From an uncultured Bacteroidales bacterium (lineage in GTDB: Bacteria > Bacteroidota > Bacteroidia > Bacteroidales > F082): a stretch of 64,000 nt of DNA. The first letter of the stretch is position 1. Each line of letters begins with the position of its first letter. Below the pieces are notes generated by a model. It had not been told where the DNA came from, searched no databases, and was given only the letters and a program-made list of their open reading frames with translations. The DNA lies in contig ONFF01000015.1 of NCBI GenBank assembly GCA_900317055.1, positions 96,550-160,549 on the forward strand, given 5' to 3'. Positions 1 through 7,495 of this stretch are shown piece after piece. The translations under genes and the position numbers were made by a program.

Positions 1-575
1 GCGGGTTCTCAAGGATTCCCGTATATGACGAAACAATGGACAAGGTGGAAGGTATCCTTTATGTGAAAGATCTTCTCCCCTACCTCGACGCCCAATCCTA
101 CGAATGGCAGAAGCTGATCCGTCCTGCTTTCTTCGTGCCTGAGAACCGCAAAATCAACGATCTGTTCCAAGACTTCCGCGAGAAGAAGATACACATTGCC
201 ATTGTCGTCGACGAATACGGCGGCACCTCTGGCCTTATCACGATGGAGGATGTCATCGAGGAAATCGTGGGCGAAATCAATGACGAATTTGACGAAGCCA
301 ACACGGAAGAACACTATACCAAACTTGAAGATGGTTCCTATCTCTTCAAGGCTCAGACCAGCATCGTCGACTTCTGCAAGGTGTTTGGCGTCGACGAAAA
401 CTACTTCGAGCCCATGCAGGGCGAGGCCGACACCTTGGCCGGACTCATCCTCGAAATCGAAGGCCGCATCCCTGAAATCGGGTTTAAGTTCAATTTTGAG
501 AAGTTCCAAATGGAAATTACCGATGCCGACACCAAGCGCATCAAAGAAGTAAAGGTTGTTTTTGACGAAGAATAA
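1..575 (+). CDS. gldE: GldE-like CBS/CorC-domain membrane protein, C-terminal part (cut by window edge)
   Basis: The frame is open from base 3, so only about the last 190 residues are visible. They start in a CBS domain (SRIPVY, then GILYVKDLL), continue into a second CBS unit ending GGTSGLITMEDVIEEIVGEI, and finish with a CorC/HlyC transporter-associated domain containing EADTLAGLILE. This is the cytoplasmic half of the hemolysin-like CorC family; the N-terminal membrane domain lies outside the window. The next gene, 71 bp downstream, is gldD. The gldE-gldD pair is linked to gliding motility and T9SS function in Bacteroidota, which is why GldE is preferred over a generic CorC. What GldE does biochemically is not known from the sequence. 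Confidence 0.8.
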   Translation, partial: GFSRIPVYDETMDKVEGILYVKDLLPYLDAQSYEWQKLIRPAFFVPENRKINDLFQDFREKKIHIAIVVDEYGGTSGLITMEDVIEEIVGEINDEFDEANTEEHYTKLEDGSYLFKAQTSIVDFCKVFGVDENYFEPMQGEADTLAGLILEIEGRIPEIGFKFNFEKFQMEITDADTKRIKEVKVVFDEE

Positions 576-576
576 A

Positions 577-640
577 CCGGAGCTTCGACAGGCTCAGCAA
601 CCAAAGGTCCCTGAGCTCGTCGAAGGGCCGACCAAATAGA
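577..640. repeat. Interspersed palindromic repeat, GCTTCGACAGGCTCAG class
   Basis: The gldE-gldD gap holds GCTTCGACAGGCTCAG followed about 16 bases later by an imperfect reverse complement (CTGAGCTCGTCGAAGG), then GGCCGACCAA. Related copies lie at about 54190-54300 behind atpG. The element can form a hairpin within the gldE-gldD transcript. It is a dispersed repeat, not a gene. Confidence 0.75.
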
Positions 641-646
641 ACAAAT

Positions 647-1237
647 ATGAAAATCAACAAGTTCATAGCTCCTCTGGTAACCATGGTTTTGGCTTGCTTT
701 ATCATTTCTTGCGATGACGAGACATCCTACCTGCCCAAGCCGCGCGGCTATTTCCGCATCGACTTGCCCGAAAAGTCGTACAGCCATGTCGACACCATTG
801 AACGGTATAGCTTTGAGTGCCCCAACTACGCCCATCTGACTTACGACCGTTACTCGCCTGATGAAAAGAACTGGGTCAACATCGAAATGCCGCAATTCAA
901 AGGATCCATTCATCTGACACACAAACCCGTGAATGGCAACTTGAGCGAATATCTGGAAGATGTCCACACCATGGTGACCAAACATCTGCAAAAAGCCAAT
1001 GGCATGCACGACAGCTTGATTGTCAACGAAGAACATAAAGTTTACGGCCTCTTCATCGAGATGGACGGCAAGGGCGTGGCCACCCCGATGCAGTTCTACC
1101 TCACTGACAGCACGAAAAACTTCGTGCGCGGTGCCCTCTACTTCAACTTCCAGCCCGACAACGACTCGATGCAACCCGTCATCAACTTCATCCGCAAGGA
1201 CATCGACCACATGATCAACACCTTCGAGTGGAAGTAA
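647..1237 (+). CDS. gldD: Gliding motility lipoprotein GldD
   Basis: The protein has 196 residues. A signal peptide ends in a lipobox with acceptor Cys22, so it should be a lipoprotein. The segment right after the lipid site contains the GldD-typical string YLPKPRGYFRIDLPEKSY, followed by a mixed alpha/beta domain of the usual family length. GldD is required for gliding and T9SS-dependent secretion in Flavobacterium; its biochemical role is unknown. It follows gldE in the same orientation with a repeat in the 71-bp gap, so the two are probably co-transcribed. The T9SS cargo proteins elsewhere in the window fit this assignment. Confidence 0.9.
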   Translation: MKINKFIAPLVTMVLACFIISCDDETSYLPKPRGYFRIDLPEKSYSHVDTIERYSFECPNYAHLTYDRYSPDEKNWVNIEMPQFKGSIHLTHKPVNGNLSEYLEDVHTMVTKHLQKANGMHDSLIVNEEHKVYGLFIEMDGKGVATPMQFYLTDSTKNFVRGALYFNFQPDNDSMQPVINFIRKDIDHMINTFEWK

Positions 1238-1302
1238 AACCTACAAATTTGCATTTTTTGCAAGTTTTGTTCTCCCATTTTCAACAAAAAACCTTATTTT
1301 CG

Positions 1303-1327
1303 CGGCGCGAAATCAATTTTTGCGCCG
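1303..1327 (+). promoter_or_regulatory. Small hairpin in the corA leader
   Basis: CGGCGC at 1303-1308 is complementary to GCGCCG at 1322-1327, with an A/T-rich loop. It lies about 40 bases before the corA start, which is preceded by a purine-rich stretch (AAAGGGGGAAAGG) that could act as the ribosome binding site. No match to a known magnesium riboswitch was recognised. Confidence 0.35.
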
Positions 1328-1369
1328 ATGTAAACACAGTATTCACTTTAAAGAAAGGGGGAAAGGCCT

Positions 1370-2287
1370 ATGATTAACAGCCTGAAAATCGGGAACTTGA
1401 CTTGGCGTCATCTCAACAACCCAACAGAAGAAGACTTTGAATTCCTGAAAGACCGATTTCATTTCCACCCCTTAGACATCGAAGACTGTAAATCGGTGAA
1501 CCAACGCCCGAAAATCGATATTTACGACGATTATTATTTCCTTATCCTTCATTTCCCCAACTTCGACCGTCAGAACAAGTTCGTGAAAATCAAGGAGGTG
1601 AAGATTTTCTGGGGCAAAGACTACATCATCTCCATAGAGAAGAACCCCTGGGGCGTGTCGCAACTTTTTGAGGAATACGAAGAGCGCATCCAAAACGGCG
1701 AGGAGATGAGCTTCCGCAACTCCGATATCCTGCTCTACCGCATTCTCGAGAAACTGATGACTGAATCGGTATATCTGCTGCGCAAGGTCGGATTGGATGT
1801 GGAATTAATCAATCGCGAGTTGTTGCAGGAAAAACAGGTGAAAATTATCGAACGCATCAGCGTGACACGCAAGAACCTCATCTTGATCAACACCATCTTC
1901 AAGCCGCAGCTGCGACTCTTCCACCTCTTTGAGACAGGAAAGGTGACTGGTTTCACCGACGATGTGGAGTACATGGAAGACTACTGGGGCAACATCCTCG
2001 ACTACCTGCAAAAGCTGTGGGATATGACCGAGGACTATGAGGAACTGATCGAAGGCCTCTCCATGACCTTCGACTCGATGCAGACCAACAAGACCAACGA
2101 GACGATGAAAATCCTGACCTTGGTATCGACCATCATCCTGCCTTTGACCTTCATCACAGGTCTTTACGGCATGAATGTCACGCTGCCCTTACAAGAATAC
2201 GCATGGGCTTTCTGGGCCATCATGGGTTTCATGGCGCTGGTGGCCGCAGGATTCTATATCTATTTCAGGCACAAGAAAATGATGTGA
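1370..2287 (+). CDS. corA: CorA-family magnesium/cobalt transporter
   Basis: The protein has 305 residues, typical of CorA. A long soluble N-terminal domain with a helical stalk is followed by two C-terminal membrane helices. The family signature GMN is present as LYGMNV between the two helices, and the protein ends in a short basic tail (FRHKKMM). CorA forms a homopentameric inner-membrane channel for Mg2+ and Co2+ gated by cytoplasmic Mg2+. The gene appears monocistronic: it has its own 132-bp upstream region and ends at a strong palindrome shared with the convergent nuclease gene. Confidence 0.93.
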   Translation: MINSLKIGNLTWRHLNNPTEEDFEFLKDRFHFHPLDIEDCKSVNQRPKIDIYDDYYFLILHFPNFDRQNKFVKIKEVKIFWGKDYIISIEKNPWGVSQLFEEYEERIQNGEEMSFRNSDILLYRILEKLMTESVYLLRKVGLDVELINRELLQEKQVKIIERISVTRKNLILINTIFKPQLRLFHLFETGKVTGFTDDVEYMEDYWGNILDYLQKLWDMTEDYEELIEGLSMTFDSMQTNKTNETMKILTLVSTIILPLTFITGLYGMNVTLPLQEYAWAFWAIMGFMALVAAGFYIYFRHKKMM

Positions 2288-2335
2288 TGTAGCTGTGTAG
2301 AGACGTACGGCCGTACGTCTCTACACAGCACATCA
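2285..2335. terminator. Bidirectional palindrome/terminator between corA and the nuclease
   Basis: A perfect 38-bp palindrome covers 2292-2329 (core GAGACGTACGGCCGTACGTC). It is extended by a second pair of arms, TGATGT at 2285-2290 and ACATCA at 2330-2335. It overlaps the stop codons of both convergent genes. The core is shared with 51499-51520 in the atp operon, so this is a repeat family that also serves as a transcript end. Confidence 0.75.
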
Positions 2336-3397
2336 TTTTACCAATAATTTCTCGTATTTCACCACATTGCCATTCCGCATCAATTTTACGATGTAGCAGC
2401 CTCTGTTGAAATCGGAGGAAATTGTTACAGCGAAATCACCAACAGCATTACCCATAGCCTTAAGCACCGTACGCCCACATAGGTCGCAGATAGCCACAGC
2501 ATCAAACTGTTGGGCATTTCCACTGAGATGCAAAGCTTGACCCCGGTCGATAGGATTGGGGAAAAGATAAACAGCTGCATGTTCCTCTCCCACGGCATTC
2601 CAATTCGGATCCCAAATCATGCGGGCATATTCCGGATGGTCAACGAAGGGGTTGCGGTTATGCTGATAGTCGTTGTAAATGGCGTTGTTACGGTTGATTT
2701 CCTTCTGACTGACAGGGTCTTGCTCGTTCCAACGAAGCAGTAACTGTATGGCCCAAGGCTTAATTTCACTCTTGGTGGTCATATCGCTCGAACCCCAACT
2801 GGCATCTTCCGTATAGTAGCGCACGCTCATATACATAAGAGCGCGAGCCAAGTCGCCCTTGTACTCGTCGATAGGCTCGAAGGCTGTCCCCGAAAAGCCC
2901 GGTGTCTTGCAGGTGCCTAGTTTTGATCCATTGCGCGAAGTCCATGAAGCTGAGCCCACCTCGCCGTATGCATAATTGCTGCGACGACCATTCACATAGC
3001 CATCGGTTGGAAAGATATGGTGCAAGTCGGTACGCGGTGTTGTCTGCTCGTTGAACCAACTCTGAGGCCAAGAGTGCTCGCGGTTGTAGCAAGAACCTTC
3101 GTTAGTGTAGTTACCGCACTGATCCTCACCAAGATAATAAATGTATGGAGGTGTACCATTGGGATTGTCGGAATACATGTCCCATACAATGCCATTGCCT
3201 TTGTTGTCGGTACTCCAGAAAGCATTCCACAATTGGGCATAAGAGATAGATGTGTGTCCCTTGATAATATTGTGCAAGGCCGACTTAAGTTGGTTGCCCG
3301 TCAGTCCATTGGCGGAGTTGTAATAGTTGGTTGGTGGCTGAGCCACAGCGCATACGGCCAGACAAAGTGCGAAGACAAAAACAAGCAAGCGTTTCAT
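2333..3397 (-). CDS. Secreted endonuclease I family nuclease with T9SS sorting domain
   Basis: The protein has 354 residues. Residues 1-19 are a signal peptide. Residues about 22-270 form an endonuclease I (PF04231-type) domain with the conserved segments CYNREHSWPQSWF and DLHHIFPTDGYVNGRRSNYA, which hold the His/Asn metal and catalytic residues. The last ~80 residues are a T9SS type A sorting domain (LFPNPIDRG ... YIVKLMRNG) ending in KYEKLLVK. It should be exported through the outer membrane and degrade extracellular DNA or RNA. It begins 6 bp after the MntP-like gene. A larger paralogue lies at 8828-12547. Confidence 0.9.
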   Translation of the reverse strand: MKRLLVFVFALCLAVCAVAQPPTNYYNSANGLTGNQLKSALHNIIKGHTSISYAQLWNAFWSTDNKGNGIVWDMYSDNPNGTPPYIYYLGEDQCGNYTNEGSCYNREHSWPQSWFNEQTTPRTDLHHIFPTDGYVNGRRSNYAYGEVGSASWTSRNGSKLGTCKTPGFSGTAFEPIDEYKGDLARALMYMSVRYYTEDASWGSSDMTTKSEIKPWAIQLLLRWNEQDPVSQKEINRNNAIYNDYQHNRNPFVDHPEYARMIWDPNWNAVGEEHAAVYLFPNPIDRGQALHLSGNAQQFDAVAICDLCGRTVLKAMGNAVGDFAVTISSDFNRGCYIVKLMRNGNVVKYEKLLVK

Positions 3398-3403
3398 TTT
3401 TAT

Positions 3404-3979
3404 TCAGATTAAATCAGTAAAAAGGTATAATATCGCTATCACCACCATGAACACCGAAGCCGCGAATTCGATGAAGCTCATTTTTTTCATCACGCCAGGG
3501 CCAAAGGTGATGCGCACGGTAATAAGAGCCCACAAAAAGCCTGCCACGACCACGGCCAAGAAGAACCAGTTGCCCAATGGCAAGACAGGTATGAAGAAAG
3601 GCCCAGTCAACGACATTAGAAAAACATCAAATGCTGCCATGACAGAGAGCAGGATGAAGTCCCAATCACTCCTAACTGTATAGAGCATCTTGCCTTTCAG
3701 CACCCTCATGGAGTCAACAAATATCTTGACAGCCACCACAATCATCATCATAAAAACCAAATAGGGAGCAAACTCGTCGACGAAAAGGTGACTCATTAGC
3801 TTGCCGAGATAATAGCCCGCCACGGCCATCACGCCTTGACTGAGACCAAATATCAAGGGGATCAAATACCTCTTCACAGGTTTGTCGTCGGCATTGACCA
3901 AACCCACCGCTCGCGTGACCACCGGAGAAGTCAGGCAGAGAACAAATATGATATTGATGATGATTGAAAGAGTATTCAT
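3404..3979 (-). CDS. MntP-like multi-pass membrane protein (putative metal exporter)
   Basis: The protein has 191 residues from the preferred start at 3979 (MNTLSIII). A longer start at 4000 would overlap the upstream gene. Six hydrophobic helices are visible. The layout and the segments FGLSQGVMAVAGYYLG and VAVKIFVDSM resemble the MntP/YebN manganese efflux family, where the usual forms are FGxFQxxMPxxGW and GGKMIxEG. The conserved acidic residues of MntP are only partly retained, so the substrate is uncertain. It lies between the DUF6169-like gene (10-bp gap) and the endonuclease (6-bp gap), probably in one transcript. Confidence 0.55.
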   Translation of the reverse strand: MNTLSIIINIIFVLCLTSPVVTRAVGLVNADDKPVKRYLIPLIFGLSQGVMAVAGYYLGKLMSHLFVDEFAPYLVFMMMIVVAVKIFVDSMRVLKGKMLYTVRSDWDFILLSVMAAFDVFLMSLTGPFFIPVLPLGNWFFLAVVVAGFLWALITVRITFGPGVMKKMSFIEFAASVFMVVIAILYLFTDLI

Positions 3980-3989
3980 TCTTAAATAG

Positions 3990-4472
3990 TTATAAACCAA
4001 TCTGATATAAATCCGTTTTCAACAAATCATAGAAGGATTGCAGCAGCAAAGATTTATTCGGATTGGTCTTTTTGAAATAAATCGAAATATACAATCTATA
4101 GTCTTCCAATGGAGCAGAAGCATCATATTTTAGAATAGAATCGTCAGCGTGTTTTTCAAACCATCGGTCAAATAGTTTTCGCCTTTTTTCTTCCTTTCCA
4201 TCAACGCTGTCACATACCATAATCATAGCATTCTCTTCTTTTTCAAAGAAACGCCTCAAAATTTCCACTATTGTTGCAGAAATTCTATTGTCAACAGGAT
4301 GTTTTTTGGGAGTTTCCGGCTCGAAACTAAAAGAATATGTGTCGGGAAATTGGGGATAATAGGCAGAAATGTCAGCAAAATAGGCTCTATACTTAATGCC
4401 TTCTTTGTTGACAAAATAGTAAGTCAGTCCTTCCTGAACCAACTCATAAGGGAGTTGCGAGTTTAATTCCAT
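3990..4472 (-). CDS. DUF6169-like protein of unknown function
   Basis: The 160-residue soluble protein has no signal peptide or membrane helix. Visible blocks are GLTYYFVNKEGIKYRAYF, YSFSFEP, DNRISATIVEILRRFF and VCDSVDGKEEKRRKLFDRWF. The last block recalls the Bacteroidota family DUF6169, recognised from memory rather than by search. No catalytic motif is evident. The start overlaps the end of a 45-codon ORF by 29 bp, suggesting translational coupling. The function is unknown. Confidence 0.6.
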   Translation of the reverse strand: MELNSQLPYELVQEGLTYYFVNKEGIKYRAYFADISAYYPQFPDTYSFSFEPETPKKHPVDNRISATIVEILRRFFEKEENAMIMVCDSVDGKEEKRRKLFDRWFEKHADDSILKYDASAPLEDYRLYISIYFKKTNPNKSLLLQSFYDLLKTDLYQIGL

Positions 4473-4581
4473 GCTCTTCTGCCGTTTTGTTCACATCACC
4501 TCCGTTTTGAATACACTCCCTCATTGCCTCTTTGTCTTCCAGCAATTTGATGAAGAAATTCTTGTTTTCTGTCTTTTTCAT
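4444..4581 (-). CDS. Small 45-codon ORF upstream of and overlapping the DUF6169-like gene
   Basis: A short ORF starts at 4581 (MKKTENKNFFIKLLEDKEAM...) and ends 29 bp inside the next gene. The peptide is charged with a predicted helix-loop-helix: FFIKLLEDKEAMRECIQ, then a GGD turn, then a second helix and an ATPL tail. The pattern loosely resembles Nif11-like leader peptides and small antitoxin-like proteins; neither can be claimed. A Bacteroidota -7 element (TATTTTTG) lies at 4606-4613 on the same strand, which would give a leader of about 18 nt. That supports this as the first gene of the transcript. Confidence 0.55.
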   Translation of the reverse strand: MKKTENKNFFIKLLEDKEAMRECIQNGGDVNKTAEEHGIKLATPL

Positions 4582-4605
4582 TTCCTTAATCATTTTATTT
4601 TGTGG

Positions 4606-4613
4606 CAAAAATA
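4606..4613 (-). promoter_or_regulatory. Candidate -7 element for the small ORF/DUF6169 transcript
   Basis: On the minus strand this reads TATTTTTG, matching the Bacteroidota -7 consensus TAnnTTTG. Transcription would begin near 4599, about 18 nt before the small ORF. No clear TTTG -33 element was found. Confidence 0.5.
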
Positions 4614-4650
4614 CACATAATTTCCATATATGACAGGTTTTTCCAAAAAA

Positions 4651-4690
4651 TTCGGGGACACCTATCCAATAGGTATCCCCGAAAAAATTT
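4651..4690 (-). terminator. Intrinsic terminator downstream of tryptophanase
   Basis: An imperfect hairpin pairs TTCGGGGACACCTAT with ATAGGTATCCCCGAA (4651-4683). On the minus strand it is followed by a run of six T. It lies about 75 bp past the tnaA stop codon and separates it from the small-ORF operon. Confidence 0.75.
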
Positions 4691-4760
4691 GTCATTTAGA
4701 CTGTTTCCACCACGCGTTGCACATCGCAAACTCAGCCTTGCAATGCTTGAAGCATTTACA

Positions 4761-6137
4761 TTATCCCAAACGCTTGAATTGGCAGGTGAAGTGGCGCATC
4801 AGCTCGGCTTCCCAGGTGATTTCGAGACCGCGCTTGATGCTGTCGCGACGGTCGTACACATTCTTCAGTGCAGCAGCAATCACATCCATGTGGTTATTGG
4901 TGTAAACACGGCGTGGGATGCATAGACGCACGAAGTCGTTGCCACCGAAACGGTTCTGACGCGTGACCGGGTCGCGATCAGCCAAAACATAACCGATTTC
5001 GCAGGCACGGATGCCAGCTTCAAGATAGAGTTCGCAAGTCAGCGTTTGGGCCGGGAACTCTTCCTTAGGAATCTGAGTCAACACCTTGTCGGCATCAACG
5101 AAGATGGCGTGACCGCCAGCAGGACGCTGATAAGGAATGCCATACTCATCGAGTTTGGCAGCGAGGTAGTGGACTTGCTTAATGCGGGTCTCAACCATGT
5201 CGAACTCGATGTTCTCCTTCAGACCGACGGCCAGAGCGTCCATGTCGCGGCCGTTCATACCACCATAGGTCAGGAAGCCCTCAAAGGGAATGCAGAACAA
5301 CTTGGCACCTTCGTACCAATCTTTCTTGTTGGTGGCAATGAAACCACCCATGTTGACGAGACCGTCCTTCTTGGCAGACATCGTCATTGAGTCGGCATAG
5401 CTGAACATTTCAAGAGCAATCTCGCGGAGGGTTTTGTTCTCATAACCCTTTTCACGGGTCTTGATGAAATAGGCATTCTCAATGAAACGGGCACTGTCGA
5501 TGTTGACCGGCACACCGTATTTGTGGCAAAGTTCGCAAGTCTCGCGGATATTCTGCATGCTTACGGGCTGACCGCCAACAGTGTTGTTGGTCACAGTGAG
5601 GACCATAAATGGCACATTGCCTTGGTTTTCTTTCAACACTTTCTCCAACTTCTCGAGGCTGACATTGCCCTTGAAAGGCACTTCCAGTTGGGTATCATAA
5701 GCCTCAGGCACAGTGACATCGATGGCGAAAGCCTTACGGCTCTCGATGTGACCCTTGGTGGTGTCGAAGTGGGCATTGCCAGGCACAACCATACCAGGCT
5801 TCACGAGATAGCTGAACAGCACATTCTCGGCGGCACGGCCTTGGTGGGTGGGGATGACATACTCGAAACCGGTGAGTTCGGTGATGGTGTCCTTCATGTG
5901 ATAGAACGAGCGGGCGCCGCCGTAGCTCTCGTCGCCCTGCATCATAGCAGCCCACTGACGGTCGCTCATGGCGCCGGTGCCGCTGTCGGTCAGCAAGTCG
6001 ATGTAGACATAGTCGCTCTTCAGCATAAAGACATTCTGGTGGGCTTCGTTGAGCCACTTCTCGCGTTGTTCGCGGGTGGATTTCTTAATGGGTTCGACCA
6101 TCTTGATTTTCCACGCTTCTGCAAATGGTAATTCCAT
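4761..6137 (-). CDS. tnaA: Tryptophanase (L-tryptophan indole-lyase)
   Basis: This 458-residue PLP enzyme of the beta-eliminating lyase family splits tryptophan to indole, pyruvate and ammonia. Recognisable segments are YIDLLTDSGTGAMSDRQWAA, the THQGRAAEN cofactor region, SARFIENAYF, the PLP-lysine motif SAKKDG and PRRVYTNNHMD near the C-terminus. Tyrosine phenol-lyase is a close relative. The segments CELYLEAGIRACEIGY and GYVLADRDPVTR look more like tryptophanases of Bacteroides than like phenol-lyases. No adjacent tryptophan permease was seen. The gene has a long upstream region and its own terminator, so it is probably monocistronic. Confidence 0.88.
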   Translation of the reverse strand: MELPFAEAWKIKMVEPIKKSTREQREKWLNEAHQNVFMLKSDYVYIDLLTDSGTGAMSDRQWAAMMQGDESYGGARSFYHMKDTITELTGFEYVIPTHQGRAAENVLFSYLVKPGMVVPGNAHFDTTKGHIESRKAFAIDVTVPEAYDTQLEVPFKGNVSLEKLEKVLKENQGNVPFMVLTVTNNTVGGQPVSMQNIRETCELCHKYGVPVNIDSARFIENAYFIKTREKGYENKTLREIALEMFSYADSMTMSAKKDGLVNMGGFIATNKKDWYEGAKLFCIPFEGFLTYGGMNGRDMDALAVGLKENIEFDMVETRIKQVHYLAAKLDEYGIPYQRPAGGHAIFVDADKVLTQIPKEEFPAQTLTCELYLEAGIRACEIGYVLADRDPVTRQNRFGGNDFVRLCIPRRVYTNNHMDVIAAALKNVYDRRDSIKRGLEITWEAELMRHFTCQFKRLG

Positions 6138-6394
6138 GATATTGTAAGATTTAAAGATTTAAAATTCAAAATTTGAGTGTTTTTGAAAACTATGTATTGG
6201 GAAGAAAAACTTCTTCCTAAAGGTAGTTTCAGAACCTATCGCGTTCCTTAATGTTCAAGTAAACCATATTACCAAAGATGTGAGGCATATCAATAATAGG
6301 GTGCTTTCAAAAACGGTTCAAAGATACGGAGTTTTTTTGTATTGCAAGCGATTTCAGCAAGTTTTTTCCTATTTTTGCTCCAAATTTAAACTAT
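6138..6394. promoter_or_regulatory. Divergent regulatory region of tnaA and the 6395 T9SS gene
   Basis: This 257-bp region holds a TATTTTTG -7 element at 6370-6377 (+), about 18 bp before the 6395 start. On the minus strand TATCTTTG at 6319-6326 could start tnaA transcription and would leave a leader of about 175 nt. That leader contains a 7-bp hairpin (GGAAGAA/TTCTTCC, 6200-6217) and A/T-rich ATTTAAA direct repeats next to tnaA. No TnaC-like leader peptide with a tryptophan codon was recognised. Confidence 0.45.
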
Positions 6395-7495
6395 ATGAAA
6401 AAACTACTTCTTACTCTTCTTGTTTGCCTCACGGCAACATGCTCTTTTGCTGGAAGCATCTTGATTGAAGGCTTCGAATACGCCAACCACGACCTCGAAT
6501 CGCCCATCGGTTGGATTTGTGACGACAACTCATGGCTTTGCGGCTACCTTGAAAAAGACCACAATCGCATCCCCCATACGGGCAACTGGTACGCCTTTGC
6601 CGAGGGCGACGAAGCCTGGATGTTCATGCCCATGTATCTGATACCGAGCATGCAATACCGCTTCACCACTTGGGCCATCTCCGACGGTCAATATAGTCTC
6701 TCGCTTTGGGCAGGTTCAGCCCCAGATCGCGAGTCGATGACCCACCAATTCCACTCCGAAACCATCAGCAGTCAACAATATATGAAGGTTTCCGCCTATG
6801 TCGAAGAAATCCCGGAAGGCTGCGACTACATAGGCATTTGTGCCACCAAGCTCCAAGGCGGCTGTTTCCTTACCATCGACGACATCGAGGTTGAAATGGT
6901 GGAGCAATACACCTTCGAGGCAGAGGCCATTACGGGTGATACGGCCATGTATCCAGGCACACAGGCTACCTTCCACTTCCTCATTCACAACACCGGCTAC
7001 GACCCCGTTGACATCACCGTACATCCCTCAAACGAGTTCTTCACCGACTTCAGCTTCTATTCGAACGGTATCAACGCCACGACTTTCTCCACCCAACCCG
7101 ACGAAACCGTGAGAGTAACCGTCAATGCCACGCTACGCCCTGAAATCGAACCTGGAACGGTGGCTTGGTTGGACATCAACATGACCATTCCATGCAACTG
7201 CAATACGGCCATGGTCACATTTTGGGTGACGCCTTTGGATATTACATTGACCGAGGAGAACAAAGATTTGAATATCAGCATCTATCCCAATCCCACCACC
7301 GATTTCGTCACCATCGAGGCGGATGAGCTGCAATCCGTCACATTGATTGATTTAAATGGAAAAGCCCTCAGCAGCATGGCTACCAAGGGCAATTCCATTC
7401 GTCTTGATGTCAGCGACTTAAAAGCAAGCGTTTATTTCATCTCGGTCAAAACACGCTCCACTTCTTCCTTCGTGAAGTCAATCTTAAAGATATGA
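6395..7495 (+). CDS. Secreted protein with jelly-roll (choice-of-anchor J-like) domain and T9SS sorting domain
   Basis: The protein has 366 residues. Residues 1-19 are a signal peptide ending CSFAG. Residues about 22-170 look like a cleaved-adhesin/choice-of-anchor J jelly-roll (ILIEGFEY ... GWICDD ... FLTIDDIEVEMV). Residues about 175-285 form an Ig-like beta domain. The last ~75 residues are a T9SS type A sorting domain starting at ISIYPNPTTDF. It should be secreted and attached to the cell surface; no enzymatic motif is seen. The last 64 bp overlap, antisense, the 3' end of the cysteate synthase-like gene. Confidence 0.8.
   Translation: MKKLLLTLLVCLTATCSFAGSILIEGFEYANHDLESPIGWICDDNSWLCGYLEKDHNRIPHTGNWYAFAEGDEAWMFMPMYLIPSMQYRFTTWAISDGQYSLSLWAGSAPDRESMTHQFHSETISSQQYMKVSAYVEEIPEGCDYIGICATKLQGGCFLTIDDIEVEMVEQYTFEAEAITGDTAMYPGTQATFHFLIHNTGYDPVDITVHPSNEFFTDFSFYSNGINATTFSTQPDETVRVTVNATLRPEIEPGTVAWLDINMTIPCNCNTAMVTFWVTPLDITLTEENKDLNISIYPNPTTDFVTIEADELQSVTLIDLNGKALSSMATKGNSIRLDVSDLKASVYFISVKTRSTSSFVKSILKI

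Noticed and set aside
401-1210. 269-codon minus-strand ORF across gldE and gldD
   Set aside because: It runs antisense to two conserved genes and includes the translated repeat LRRAQGPLVAEPVEA, a known sign of a false ORF.
1238-1369. Magnesium riboswitch (M-box or similar) before corA
   Set aside because: The 132-bp region holds only a 6-bp hairpin and A/T-rich sequence; none of the conserved motifs of known Mg2+ riboswitches is visible.
4761-6137. Tyrosine phenol-lyase instead of tryptophanase
   Set aside because: The two are close relatives, but several blocks fit Bacteroides-type tryptophanases better. It remains the main alternative.
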